From Paenibacillus donghaensis (lineage in GTDB: Bacteria > Bacillota > Bacilli > Paenibacillales > Paenibacillaceae): a DNA stretch of 64,000 nucleotides. Made by a program: the position numbers and the translations under genes. Under the pieces are notes generated by a model, which was not told the DNA's origin, did no database searches, and worked only from the letters and a program-made list of their open reading frames with translations. Location of the stretch: NCBI RefSeq assembly GCF_002192415.1, contig NZ_CP021780.1, forward strand, positions 4,712,001 to 4,776,000, written 5' to 3'. Shown one piece after another: positions 8,567 to 16,864 of the stretch. Each line of letters begins with the position of its first letter. The first letter of the stretch is position 1.

Positions 8567-8971
8567 TTAACCGCGCAAGGAGCGCACTACAAATACATGG
8601 CTGCTCTTAAGCAGGTTCTGTCCGTCCCGGAGCGTAACCGCACCTTTGGAATGGGACAGGATGGTCGTATTGAACGCGATCAGCTTGTCTTCCTTCCATA
8701 CGGTTACGGCGGATTTGAAATAGACTGCATTATCAAACTGCTGGCGTTCTCTCATTACATAACCTACCGAATGCTGAACAGGGGGCAGTGCTCTTTCCTT
8801 CGGAGCCAGTGCCTTGATGAACACAATGTCACGAAAAGGCACCGCGATCTCCTGATGGCCGATAACCGCTACCAGAGCGGCAGTGTCCCACTTGCGCAGT
8901 ACGCCTTTCATAATTCTGTAGGGTCTGTCACCGCAGAACATCATAACCGGCTTACCGACCCAATGCTTCAT
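8567..8971 (-). CDS. Conserved hypothetical protein
   Basis: The 134-residue product is predicted to be strand-rich and soluble, and starts MKHWVGKPVMMFCGDRPYRI behind AAGGGGGTGGAG. Short strands such as GHQEIAVPFRDIVFIK suggest a small beta-barrel, but I cannot name a family. It lies 36 bp downstream of ung on the same strand, so co-transcription is likely. Confidence 0.6.
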   Translation of the reverse strand: MKHWVGKPVMMFCGDRPYRIMKGVLRKWDTAALVAVIGHQEIAVPFRDIVFIKALAPKERALPPVQHSVGYVMRERQQFDNAVYFKSAVTVWKEDKLIAFNTTILSHSKGAVTLRDGQNLLKSSHVFVVRSLRG

Positions 8972-9007
8972 TGCTCCACCCCCTTGATATGTACTGACCT
9001 AGACTGT

Positions 9008-9676
9008 TTACAAATTGGATATTCTCCAATCCATGCCTTCCAGTCCATGCGACTCCAGATACTGATTAGCCTTCGAAAAGGGACGGCTGCCCAGGAATCC
9101 CCGGTGCGCTGACAGCGGACTCGGATGCGGAGACTGGAGCACAAGATGCCGGGTTGTATCGATAAAAGCGCCCTTCTGCTGGGCATGGCTGCCCCAGAGC
9201 ATAAAGACCATCGGCGCCGTTCGCTGACCCAGCTTCTTCATCACCGCATCCGTGAACCGTTCCCAGCCGAGGCCTTTATGCGAATTAGCCTGGCCATCAC
9301 GCACCGTCAGCACCGCATTCAGCAACATAACCCCTTGCTCAGCCCAATGCACGAGGGAGCCATGGTTAGGAATTGGTGTGCCGGTATCCTCCTTCAGCTC
9401 GGCATAAATATTGCGCAGGGATGGCGGAATCCGTACCCCCGGCTTCACCGAGAAGCTTAGCCCGTGGGCTTGGCCCGGCCCATGATACGGGTCCTGGCCC
9501 AGAATGACTACCCGGGTGCTATTGTATGGCGTCAGTTTCAAGGCCGAGAACAGCAATTCTTTTGGCGGATAAACTGTATGTTCCTTATATTCCCTCGCGA
9601 GTGCATAACGCAGCTCCTGAAAATACGGCTGCTCTATTTCGTCCTGTAGAACCTCATCCCAATCATTGCCGAACAT
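9008..9676 (-). CDS. ung: Uracil-DNA glycosylase
   Basis: This 222-residue family-1 UDG removes uracil from DNA at the start of base-excision repair. The water-activating loop VVILGQDPYHG carries the catalytic aspartate, and the leucine-loop motif HPSPLSAHRGFLG supplies the catalytic histidine. Length matches Ung. The ATG sits behind AGGAGGAG. The gene and its downstream partner at 8567 form a likely two-gene unit. Confidence 0.97.
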   Translation of the reverse strand: MFGNDWDEVLQDEIEQPYFQELRYALAREYKEHTVYPPKELLFSALKLTPYNSTRVVILGQDPYHGPGQAHGLSFSVKPGVRIPPSLRNIYAELKEDTGTPIPNHGSLVHWAEQGVMLLNAVLTVRDGQANSHKGLGWERFTDAVMKKLGQRTAPMVFMLWGSHAQQKGAFIDTTRHLVLQSPHPSPLSAHRGFLGSRPFSKANQYLESHGLEGMDWRISNL

Positions 9677-9793
9677 CCCATTCTCCTCCTGGCTCTATGC
9701 ATAGTGTATGTTCTTTATTTGTTATTAACCATTTTCAACAGGCCTGTCCGTTTATGCGGAGCAGGAGGCCCGTGTACCTCCGCGTGCTGCATG

Positions 9794-10450
9794 TTATTTG
9801 CGGCCATAATCGGCCTTGATTTCGCCCCAGACCTTGGTCTGCCATTTCAGCACCTTATTCTTGTAGGTATGAGTCTGCAGCCAGCTTACCGCCTTATCAA
9901 TCAATAGCCAGATTTCCTCTGTAGAGGCATCGCGCGGCAAAGTCGTAGCGACCTGCTTCTGCTTAACCCATTTCATCGCGTTAACGGAATCGCTGTAGAC
10001 CGTCTTGTCGCTTCCCTGCTTCTGCAGCAGAGCGAGCGCATGCACAATCGCCAGAAATTCACCGAGATTATTGGTTCCTTTGGAGATCGGGCCGCAGGAG
10101 AAAATCACTTCTCCCGTCTGAGTGTCCACGCCCTTATATTCAACCGGTCCGGGATTGCCCCGGGTGCCTACGTCTACCGATATGCTGTTATAATCTATCT
10201 CTGCTGACGTTTCTACGGAAGCGCTGCGGCTCCAGCCCCCTGCTGATGTGCTCTTGGCCGCGCTTGCTGCCCCTGTGCCCCAATTGCCCTTCCACCCTGC
10301 CTTGTAGGCTGTGTCTGCGGCGGAACGTGACTCATACGATTTATATTTGGCTCCGGTGTAATGATCGGTCTGCGCCTTGCATTCCGCCCAGGTAGCATAT
10401 ACTCCCGGCTGCTTGCCTTCCCATACTACATAATATTTCTGTTTCGCCAT
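9794..10450 (-). CDS. Viroplasmin-domain ribonuclease H
   Basis: The 218-residue product has an N-terminal caulimovirus-viroplasmin/RNase H N-terminal domain (KYYVVWEGKQPGVYATW, residues ~4-50), a serine/glycine-rich linker and a C-terminal RNase H fold. Its first catalytic aspartate is in SVDVGTRGNPGP, the glutamate in NNLGEFLAIVHAL and the second aspartate in VYSDSVNAMKW. It should degrade the RNA strand of RNA/DNA hybrids. The start MAKQKYY at 10450 was chosen over an earlier in-frame ATG at 10480, because GGAGG lies ten bases before it. No neighbour suggests a specific pathway. Confidence 0.88.
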   Translation of the reverse strand: MAKQKYYVVWEGKQPGVYATWAECKAQTDHYTGAKYKSYESRSAADTAYKAGWKGNWGTGAASAAKSTSAGGWSRSASVETSAEIDYNSISVDVGTRGNPGPVEYKGVDTQTGEVIFSCGPISKGTNNLGEFLAIVHALALLQKQGSDKTVYSDSVNAMKWVKQKQVATTLPRDASTEEIWLLIDKAVSWLQTHTYKNKVLKWQTKVWGEIKADYGRK

Positions 10451-10510
10451 ACTGCTGCTTCCTCCTGACAAGCGGATCATATTTCAATTTCAGGTGATAC
10501 TACTGAACGT

Positions 10511-10595
10511 GAACTTAAGAATGTTATAAACGGAGTTGCCAAGAAGCCCTGTATATCAGGCGCTCTGGCAACTCTATTGTTTCATTCTTAAGTTC
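10511..10595. repeat. Nested palindrome, terminator or MITE-like
   Basis: GAACTTAAGAATG (10511-10523) is exactly inverted at 10583-10595. Inside it GAGTTGCCA (10533-10541) pairs with TGGCAACTC (10566-10574), with a small CCTG/CAGG pairing at the tip. The 85-bp element follows the TetR gene on the minus strand and could end its transcript. The perfect outer arms also look like terminal inverted repeats. Confidence 0.6.
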
Positions 10596-10615
10596 ATCAT
10601 ATATACTCACAGATT

Positions 10616-11194
10616 TCACTTATCCAAAAGAACAAGCGTAGCTTCTGCTATTTGCTCCAGCCTGTCCCGGTCCGCTGTGAGCCTGGCCATGACTCTCAGC
10701 CCTACCAGTGCATTGTGCAGGCAGGCTGCCAGCACAGCGGGCGGCAGGCTGGAGGCGATCTCTCCGCTCTCCTGGCCCTGGCGCACCAGCAGCTCCAGCA
10801 GTTGCTCGGTCCGGGCGAAGCTCTGCTCCACCCGAGAGGCAGCCAGTGGATCATCAAGGGCCAGCTCAGTTGCTGTATTCACCAGCAGGCAGCCCCTTGG
10901 CTCCTCCTCGGCCGGATGAATCATCAGTTCAAACAGCAGCCGAATGCCCTCTCTGGAAGAAGATAGCGGCTCCAGCCGCTCTTGCATCCGTCCGGCAGCC
11001 ATTGCGGCGTAACGTTCCAATGCTTGTATAAATAAAGAGTGTTTATCTCCAAAAGTATCGTACATGCTGCGTTTATGAATACCCATGGCAATCACAAGAT
11101 CCTGCATGGAGGTCTTCTCATACCCCTGCCGCCAGAATACCGCCATCGCTCTGCCGAGGACTGTATCAATCTCAAATTCTTTGCTCCGGGCCAT
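10616..11194 (-). CDS. TetR/AcrR family transcriptional regulator
   Basis: This 192-residue protein has an N-terminal TetR helix-turn-helix (KTSMQDLVIAMGIHKRSMYD, then TFGDKHSLF) and an all-helical ligand domain with the loop PAEEEPRGCLLVN common in the AcrR/YxaF-type group. The start MARSKEF (11194) has AAAGG immediately upstream; a longer frame to 11263 lacks a good site. It is divergent from the lipoprotein at 11368. The inducer and targets are unknown; an ACCGGT palindrome at about 11250 is a weak operator candidate. Confidence 0.87.
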   Translation of the reverse strand: MARSKEFEIDTVLGRAMAVFWRQGYEKTSMQDLVIAMGIHKRSMYDTFGDKHSLFIQALERYAAMAAGRMQERLEPLSSSREGIRLLFELMIHPAEEEPRGCLLVNTATELALDDPLAASRVEQSFARTEQLLELLVRQGQESGEIASSLPPAVLAACLHNALVGLRVMARLTADRDRLEQIAEATLVLLDK

Positions 11195-11271
11195 CCTTTC
11201 TGCTCCTTTCCTGCTCCTTCCAAGGCCTATATTACCATTTGTAGAACGACCGGTAAATATCATTGTCCAAG

Positions 11272-11287
11272 TGTGAACGAGATCACA
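11272..11287. promoter_or_regulatory. Perfect Crp/Fnr-type box
   Basis: TGTGAACGAGATCACA fits TGTGA-N6-TCACA exactly, with flanking AAG/TTA extending the symmetry. It lies 80 bp before the lipoprotein gene, between it and the divergent TetR gene. Confidence 0.6.
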
Positions 11288-11367
11288 TTAATTCTGCACT
11301 CATCGTTCTATATTAAATTTAAAGGATAGTAGCACATCTGCAGCATATCTATGAGGAGGTTGATCAC

Positions 11368-11913
11368 ATGAACAAAATCACCGTATGGGCCGCTGTAACC
11401 GTCCTGACCCTGCTTGTGGGCTGTGGAAGCTCCGCCGACAATGCTGCCAATTCACCCGCGCCTTCGCCGGGAACGACAACTGGAGCCGCTGACGCGGTTA
11501 CTTCCGCTTCTGTAGTGGATAACGGGGAAGCTTTCAAAAAAGCGATCAGCAAGGATGGGACCTGGATCGCAGCTACCCTGAATGATCTCAGCTTCACCGA
11601 GGAGCTTGTCGTTGAAGGTGAATTCACCAACAAGGAGGAACCCGCCCGTAAAATGGCCCTCTACACCCAGGATGCGGAGCATAACATCACGGCCTCCTTC
11701 ACCCTGACCGCACCCAAAATCACCATCCGCAGCAAGAATGCGCGCATTCAGGGGGGAACTTTTGTCGGAGATGTCTATGTCGAGGCCAACGGCTTCAGCT
11801 TGGTTAATGCCACGGTGGAAGGCAACGTGTATTTCGCCAATGACCAATATCAGTCCACCTTCGATGCCTCCGACCAGGGCAAGGTAACGGGCGTAACGGA
11901 AGTGAAGAAATAG
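11368..11913 (+). CDS. Putative secreted lipoprotein
   Basis: The 181-residue product has a signal peptide ending in the lipobox LLVGC (Cys19), a serine/alanine/proline-rich linker (residues 20-50) and a strand-rich domain with a bactofilin-like repeated pattern (ARIQGGTFVGDVYVEANG, then VEGNVYFAND). It should be anchored on the outer face of the membrane. The family is not recognised. GGAGG lies upstream of the ATG, and the promoter region has a perfect Crp/Fnr-type box, suggesting redox or nutrient control. Confidence 0.75.
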   Translation: MNKITVWAAVTVLTLLVGCGSSADNAANSPAPSPGTTTGAADAVTSASVVDNGEAFKKAISKDGTWIAATLNDLSFTEELVVEGEFTNKEEPARKMALYTQDAEHNITASFTLTAPKITIRSKNARIQGGTFVGDVYVEANGFSLVNATVEGNVYFANDQYQSTFDASDQGKVTGVTEVKK

Positions 11914-12104
11914 TCTGGGTGGTTCATAATAGAGCTACGAACAGCAAGGTGTTCTGCTGCCGATATGGCGGGGCACCTTCCTGGGTGTGACGGCGGCCGG
12001 TTGCAGAGATGAAAGACTGCGGGGACAAATAGAGAGTACATGGTCAAAGGAGAGAGTCGATGTTAATGTGGAGTATAGGAAATGTAGGGGAGTCGGACTG
12101 CTAG

Positions 12105-12200
12105 TGCGAGAGATGATGGCCATGCGAGAGATAATGGCCGTGCGAGGGCTAGAGGGAATGCTAGCGAGAGATAATAGCCGTGCGAGGGTGCATGAGAGAG
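12105..12200 (+). repeat. Degenerate 18-bp tandem repeats
   Basis: Units of the type TGCGAGAGATAATGGCCG recur four to five times just before the metallophosphoesterase gene. They keep a reading frame open upstream of its real start. Confidence 0.6.
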
Positions 12201-12244
12201 AGATTGCAAATGCGAGCCGAGCAGGGCTACTGGTGGGAGGGGGA

Positions 12245-13618
12245 ATGCTGGTGCGAGCACTAAAACAGGGCATGCGGCGGGCTTGCATAGGGCTGCTTCT
12301 CTTCGCCCTTGCCGGGTGTAGCGACGGCAACGCAGTCATCCAGGAGCCGCCTGTCTACCGGATTCAATCCGGCAGCGACCTGACCTTGTTCACGGCTACG
12401 GATACCCATTACCTAGCTCCGGGGCTGACCGACGGAGGCGCGGCGTTCCGCAGCTTTCTGGCTGCGGGGGACGGCAAACAGCTGGAGTACAGCAATGAGA
12501 TGATACAGGCGCTGGCCTATGATGTACAGACTCAGCGCCCGGATGTGCTTATTCTTAGTGGGGATCTGACGAACAACGGGGAGCGGGAGAGCCATCTGGA
12601 ACTTGCCAGACATCTGCAGCAGATCGAACAGAGCAGCGGTACCAGGGTCTATGTGGTGCCTGGCAATCATGATCTGCTTAATCCGTGGGCGCAATCCTTC
12701 AAAGGCCGCCGCCGGTATGATACGGAATCTATCGATACAGCCAACTTCCGTTCGATCTACAGCCACTTCGGTTATGATGAGGCGCTGTCTCGGGATAAGG
12801 AGTCGCTCAGCTATCTGGCGGCTCCTGCGGATGACCTCTGGCTGCTGATGCTGGATACCACCCAATCGCGCAACAACGCCAAGCTTGGGTCTCCGCAGCT
12901 TGACGGCAGACTGGGCGCAGCTACCCTGCAGTGGATCGATGCCTGCGGCAAACTGGCCGCCAAGGAAGGAGCGCAGCTGGTAGCAGTGATGCACCATAAC
13001 CTGCTGGACCATAGCGAGCTGATTCAGGAGGGTTTCACTATAAACGACCGACAACAGGTGACGGATACTTTGATAAATAACGGGGTGGCGGCAACGCTTA
13101 GCGGGCATATTCATATTCAGGACATCAGCACTTATCAGCAAGGCTCGCACCCTATTTATGATATCGCCAATAGCGCGTTGTCAGTATATCCTCATCAATA
13201 TGGAGTGCTGAAATACAGCGCCGCTGCGCGCACTCTGGACTACAGCACCACAAGGCTGAATATGGAGCTGTGGGCTGCCGCAAACGGGAGCAAAGACCCA
13301 AACCTGCTGCAGTTCGGTACTTACAGCAAGGAGGCCTTCAGCAACCGCTCCGCCAAGCGCAGTTACGCCCGCCTCTCCGCCAATAGCATCTATTCTGGCT
13401 ATACGCCAGAAGAGCGCTGGCGAATGGCGGAAACCGTAGGTCGGCTGAATGAGATTTATTTCGCCGGAACAGGAGCCACAGAGCTGCCGGCGGTACTCTC
13501 CTCGGCCGGATACAAGCTATGGCTGGACGCCCCGGCGGACGGCCTGAAGCATTATGTGCTGACCATGGCGCAGCGGGAGAAGAAGAACAACCAGCAGCTG
13601 CATGTGCAGCTGCCTTGA
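12245..13618 (+). CDS. Metallophosphoesterase lipoprotein
   Basis: The 457-residue product has a lipoprotein signal (IGLLLFALAGC, Cys about 25) followed by a calcineurin-like phosphoesterase domain. Metal-binding motifs appear in order: TATDTHY, LSGDLTNNGE, VPGNHD, MHHN and LSGHIH. It probably hydrolyses phosphomonoesters or diesters at the cell surface. The frame is open from 11987, but that segment is 18-bp tandem repeat. I take the ATG at 12245, with GGAGG four bases upstream; a GTG at 12251 with ten-base spacing is equally possible. No partner genes are adjacent. Confidence 0.85.
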   Translation: MLVRALKQGMRRACIGLLLFALAGCSDGNAVIQEPPVYRIQSGSDLTLFTATDTHYLAPGLTDGGAAFRSFLAAGDGKQLEYSNEMIQALAYDVQTQRPDVLILSGDLTNNGERESHLELARHLQQIEQSSGTRVYVVPGNHDLLNPWAQSFKGRRRYDTESIDTANFRSIYSHFGYDEALSRDKESLSYLAAPADDLWLLMLDTTQSRNNAKLGSPQLDGRLGAATLQWIDACGKLAAKEGAQLVAVMHHNLLDHSELIQEGFTINDRQQVTDTLINNGVAATLSGHIHIQDISTYQQGSHPIYDIANSALSVYPHQYGVLKYSAAARTLDYSTTRLNMELWAAANGSKDPNLLQFGTYSKEAFSNRSAKRSYARLSANSIYSGYTPEERWRMAETVGRLNEIYFAGTGATELPAVLSSAGYKLWLDAPADGLKHYVLTMAQREKKNNQQLHVQLP

Positions 13619-14424
13619 GAGGTGCGCGGGGTGATGCTGGGTGGGCGATAGTACGGTAGCGGCGGCGTTACTTTACTTTTTACTTGAAATCCTTGGGAGT
13701 TGGGCGGGCGATAGCGTGGTAGGCGGCGTTACCTTACTATTTACTTGAAACCCTTGGGAGTTGGGTGGGCGATAGCGTGGTAGGCGGCGTTACTTTACTT
13801 TTTACTTGAAACCATTAGGAGTTGGGGAAATAGATAGCGCGATAGGCGGTGGCTCTCTCTTCAGCCCCCTAATGAAGTGGAGTCCTTGATATGCAGCAAG
13901 CCGAACATCGAATAACAACGAGCACATCCAGCCGACCTCTTAAACAATATCGAGCTCAACCAGCAACCTATTAAACAATATCAAACTCAACTAGCCGACC
14001 TGTTTAAGTGCAAAACTGCACTTAATTTCGGCTGATTTCCAGACTTTCAACCAATTAAGTGCGATAATGCATCTAATCCAGCCCATTTGATCGCAAACCC
14101 CTCCTACGTAGGAATTTAGTTGCACTTTCGACACTTATTTCTTCTTATTCCCTTAATTGGGCGGAATTAAGTGCTGATTCGCAACTAATTACTTGAAATC
14201 CTCGGGAGTTGGGTGGGCGATAGTGTGGTAGGCGGCGTTACCTTACTATTTACTTGAAATTCTCAGGAACTGGGGAAACGGATAGCGCGATAGGCGGCGC
14301 TCTCTCTTCAGCCCCCTAATGAAGTGGAGTCCTCGATATGCAGCAGATAGCGTTGATTGGCGGTGTGTTGGAAATTTACGAACAAATCGTCGGCCTCCTA
14401 TAGAAACCGGACACGGACAAAAAG
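13619..14424. repeat. Repeat-rich intergenic region
   Basis: No gene is supported in this 800-bp gap. It holds a 61-bp tandem repeat (GGGCGATAG at 13643, 13706 and 13767, again near 14216), and a ~70-bp block duplicated at 13823-13893 and 14271-14342. Between the two blocks lie four palindromic units containing TTAAGTGC or its variants. Confidence 0.75.
14002..14190. repeat. Palindromic TTAAGTGC repeat family, four units
   Basis: TTAAGTGCA pairs with TGCACTTAA in the first unit (14004). Degenerate palindromic copies follow at about 14053, 14113 and 14165, giving spacings of about 51, 60 and 52 bp. Confidence 0.65.
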
Positions 14425-14454
14425 ATGGCCGCAGCGTTCTTCCGCTGCGGCCAT
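14425..14454 (-). terminator. Terminator of the AlkC-like gene
   Basis: ATGGCCGCAGCG is perfectly inverted across a six-base loop, and a T run follows on the minus strand. Confidence 0.85.
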
Positions 14455-14462
14455 TTCTTTGC

Positions 14463-15593
14463 TTATTGTTGCGGCTCGCCTGTTTCTGCCGGAGCTTCCA
14501 GCTCCAGCACGGCAAAAGCAGCCTCACGCCCGTTCACCAGCAGCGAAATCCGGTGGGTTCCCGGATAATGGCGGCGGGTCGTCAGGTCCGCCCAGCGGTG
14601 CGTTCTTCTCCCGCCCAGCTGACTGCCTCCCGGCACGGTTTTGTCGGAGAGCAGGAAGAGCTTGCGCGATGCCCGCCCGGAGGCTTTGACGAAATCAATT
14701 CCGTATTCGATCCGGAGCCTGGCTGGCTCCCCCTCCCGCACACGCAGCCGGTAATGCAGCTCGCCCTGTGCGCCAATCGGCAGGACAGCCAGGTCCAACA
14801 TTAGCGATGCGTCCGTGATCAGCGGGGCTGCCTCCTCCTCTTCGGCATACCCGAACAACGCCATAACCCCCGGGTCCGCTTTGCGGATCAGGGTACGGCA
14901 GCCATGCCGGACAATCCAGTCCGTATGAGGGTCATGTCCTTTCCAGCGGCGGGCCAGCTGCAGCACCACATCCGGATGATCCTTGGCGATATCGTTCAGG
15001 TTATTCGCTACACTTTTGCGCACATAGAGGGACGGGTCCGCCTTCAGCAGCTCCAGCAGCGGCAGCACTGGCGACGGATCACGCTTGAACATGGGAAGCG
15101 CCTGCCCCCACGGCAGACGCGAACGGCAGCCCTCACTCGCCAGCCGGCGCACATGCTCACTCTCATGCTGCGCCCATATAGTCATCTGGGCCATCATCCG
15201 CTCAGGCTCCCGCAACAGAAACGGCCTTACCGCAAACTCTGCCGACGATTTGCCCGTAAACAGCTCCAACGCCCGCATCGACAGCTCCCAGTGCTCCTCC
15301 TCCTGTCCATACACCTCAATAAAATCAGGGAAGAACAAATAAGGAAAGCCGACACATTGATCGGCAATCGCCGTCAGCACCGTTACCGCCTCTTCATAGG
15401 GAAGCTGCAAATGTCTGCCCAGCGACTCTGTAATCCGCCGCATCCGGCCCTTCAGCTCAAGAGCGTCCCAGGTCTCGTCCATGGCCGAGTCGATGAAACC
15501 CTCCAGATCGAATGAACCGGACACAGCTTTTACTTTGGCACCGAACCCTCGCAAAAAAACCTCGTTGTACATATCCTTCAGCGGCTCAGCCAT
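14463..15593 (-). CDS. AlkC-like DNA alkylation repair protein (YhaZ-like)
   Basis: The 376-residue product is mostly HEAT-like helical repeats (residues ~1-245; for example RRLASEGCRSRLPWG and YVRKSVANNLNDIAKDHPDVV) followed by an Ig-like strand domain (260-370). This combination and length match the AlkC group of the AlkC/AlkD DNA glycosylases, which in Bacillus remove alkylated bases; YhaZ of B. subtilis is a member. The motif SVANNLNDIAKDHP is typical. It is monocistronic with its own terminator. AlkC is the best fit; AlkD proteins lack the Ig-like tail. Confidence 0.85.
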   Translation of the reverse strand: MAEPLKDMYNEVFLRGFGAKVKAVSGSFDLEGFIDSAMDETWDALELKGRMRRITESLGRHLQLPYEEAVTVLTAIADQCVGFPYLFFPDFIEVYGQEEEHWELSMRALELFTGKSSAEFAVRPFLLREPERMMAQMTIWAQHESEHVRRLASEGCRSRLPWGQALPMFKRDPSPVLPLLELLKADPSLYVRKSVANNLNDIAKDHPDVVLQLARRWKGHDPHTDWIVRHGCRTLIRKADPGVMALFGYAEEEEAAPLITDASLMLDLAVLPIGAQGELHYRLRVREGEPARLRIEYGIDFVKASGRASRKLFLLSDKTVPGGSQLGGRRTHRWADLTTRRHYPGTHRISLLVNGREAAFAVLELEAPAETGEPQQ

Positions 15594-15677
15594 AACCTTC
15601 TATTCCTCCTGTATCCAGATACGCCCAGCGTAACACACTTAACTAGACTACTGCATGTCATGTTATAAACAGCGCCT

Positions 15678-16217
15678 TCAGTTGATCAGCAGCTTGATGG
15701 TCTCCAGACTTGCGGCGGCGCGCAGGTTGAGCGCACGTTTGTCACGCAGCACCAGCTGCTTCAGCTCATGCCCCGGATCAAGGATCAGCGGCTGTGAGAT
15801 CACACCTTCCAGAACCTGCACCGCCGTGCGGCACGCGTCGAACAGTTGTTCTCTGGGCAGCAGCTGCTTATGCAGACGGATGATCTCAACCAGCCTCTCC
15901 GCATACATCAGCCTCACCACACTGTCCCCGCTGGCAATATTCCGGGCGGCAAAAGCAGCCGTCTTCTCCACGATGAGATTGTTAGTACAGCTCACGGACA
16001 GATCAGCCAATGACGATACCGCCTCCCAGTCACGGATCGACAGCTGTCCGAAACAGGTGTTCATTATATTTTGCAGCCACTCCTGCTCCTGCTCTTCAGA
16101 TACCCCATAACTCTGATATTCTGCCAGCACCCCTCCCCGGTGCATCGCCGGCAAATGGCCTAGATAACGGCAGTACAACTCCTTCGCCCTTAGTTCCTGT
16201 GGTTCCATCTCAACCAT
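15678..16217 (-). CDS. Hypothetical protein
   Basis: The 179-residue product is helix-rich and soluble with no signal peptide (for example EKTAAFAARNIASGDSVVRL and LNLRAAASLETIKLLIN). No family is recognised. The first ATG (16217) has GAGGAGG nine bases upstream; a second ATG follows three codons later. It lies upstream of the AlkC-like gene on the same strand with an 84-bp gap, so co-transcription is possible. Confidence 0.65.
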   Translation of the reverse strand: MVEMEPQELRAKELYCRYLGHLPAMHRGGVLAEYQSYGVSEEQEQEWLQNIMNTCFGQLSIRDWEAVSSLADLSVSCTNNLIVEKTAAFAARNIASGDSVVRLMYAERLVEIIRLHKQLLPREQLFDACRTAVQVLEGVISQPLILDPGHELKQLVLRDKRALNLRAAASLETIKLLIN

Positions 16218-16456
16218 CTCAACCTTCCTCCTCTGAACTCCCGTCCTCTAATTAAATCACAATCTTGCTTCATTTCAAAAAGGAACGGCTTTCCCATCAG
16301 CTGAAAAAGAGGCGATACCTGTTCGCGGGACGACATTTACCTATTCTCGGCGGCGGGGGTTCGTGGTAGAATAGTTTTTAACATTTTCAGAAAGTTATTG
16401 GGATTCAGAAAGCTTCAGGAAAGAAGCGAAACTTATCCATTGGAGGGAGCCATACA

Positions 16457-16681
16457 ATGCCACAGACCCTTGTCAAGAATGTAGATTTTCTCGTAGCCGC
16501 TATGTCCCGCACCTTCGTATCCGCCCTTCAGCTTGACCCGGACGGCATGTATGCCCAGGTTGGAGTCGGACTGGTGGAGAAATACTCCGATGAGTATGTG
16601 CGACTCAAAAGATTCGACGGTACGGTCTCGCATTATGACCGGGAAATTACGAAGTTTCAGCATAATAAAGGCAGAGCTTGA
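16457..16681 (+). CDS. Small conserved hypothetical protein
   Basis: This 74-residue soluble protein (MPQTLVKNVDFLVAAMSRTF...) has a well-placed GGAGGG site and a downstream terminator, which support a real small gene. The C-terminal half (VRLKRFDGTVSHYDREITKF) is strand-rich. I recognise no family and there is no membrane segment. A frame on the other strand (16433-16663) lacks a ribosome site and is a shadow. Confidence 0.65.
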   Translation: MPQTLVKNVDFLVAAMSRTFVSALQLDPDGMYAQVGVGLVEKYSDEYVRLKRFDGTVSHYDREITKFQHNKGRA

Positions 16682-16724
16682 ACCGGCTCCTCCCAGGGGC
16701 GTTTATGCCCTGCCGAACACCATT

Positions 16725-16776
16725 AAGGCGCATGACTCTGTAAGCCGCACACCGGCTGGGGCGTTATGCGTCTTTT
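16725..16776 (+). terminator. Terminator after the small gene
   Basis: AAGGCGCATGA pairs with TTATGCGTCTT (11 bp including two G-U pairs). A small internal AGCC/GGCT stem sits in the loop, and TCTTTT follows. Confidence 0.6.
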
Positions 16777-16864
16777 GCCGGGTCCATGTGATTGAACGTC
16801 CGGTGATGACGAATTTTGGGTACAATAGTAGAAAGAAATCATCTCAATAAGGATAGGTGAACCC

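Noticed and set aside
16433..16663. Minus-strand frame opposite the 74-residue gene
   Set aside because: Only the plus frame has a GGAGGG site and a downstream terminator.
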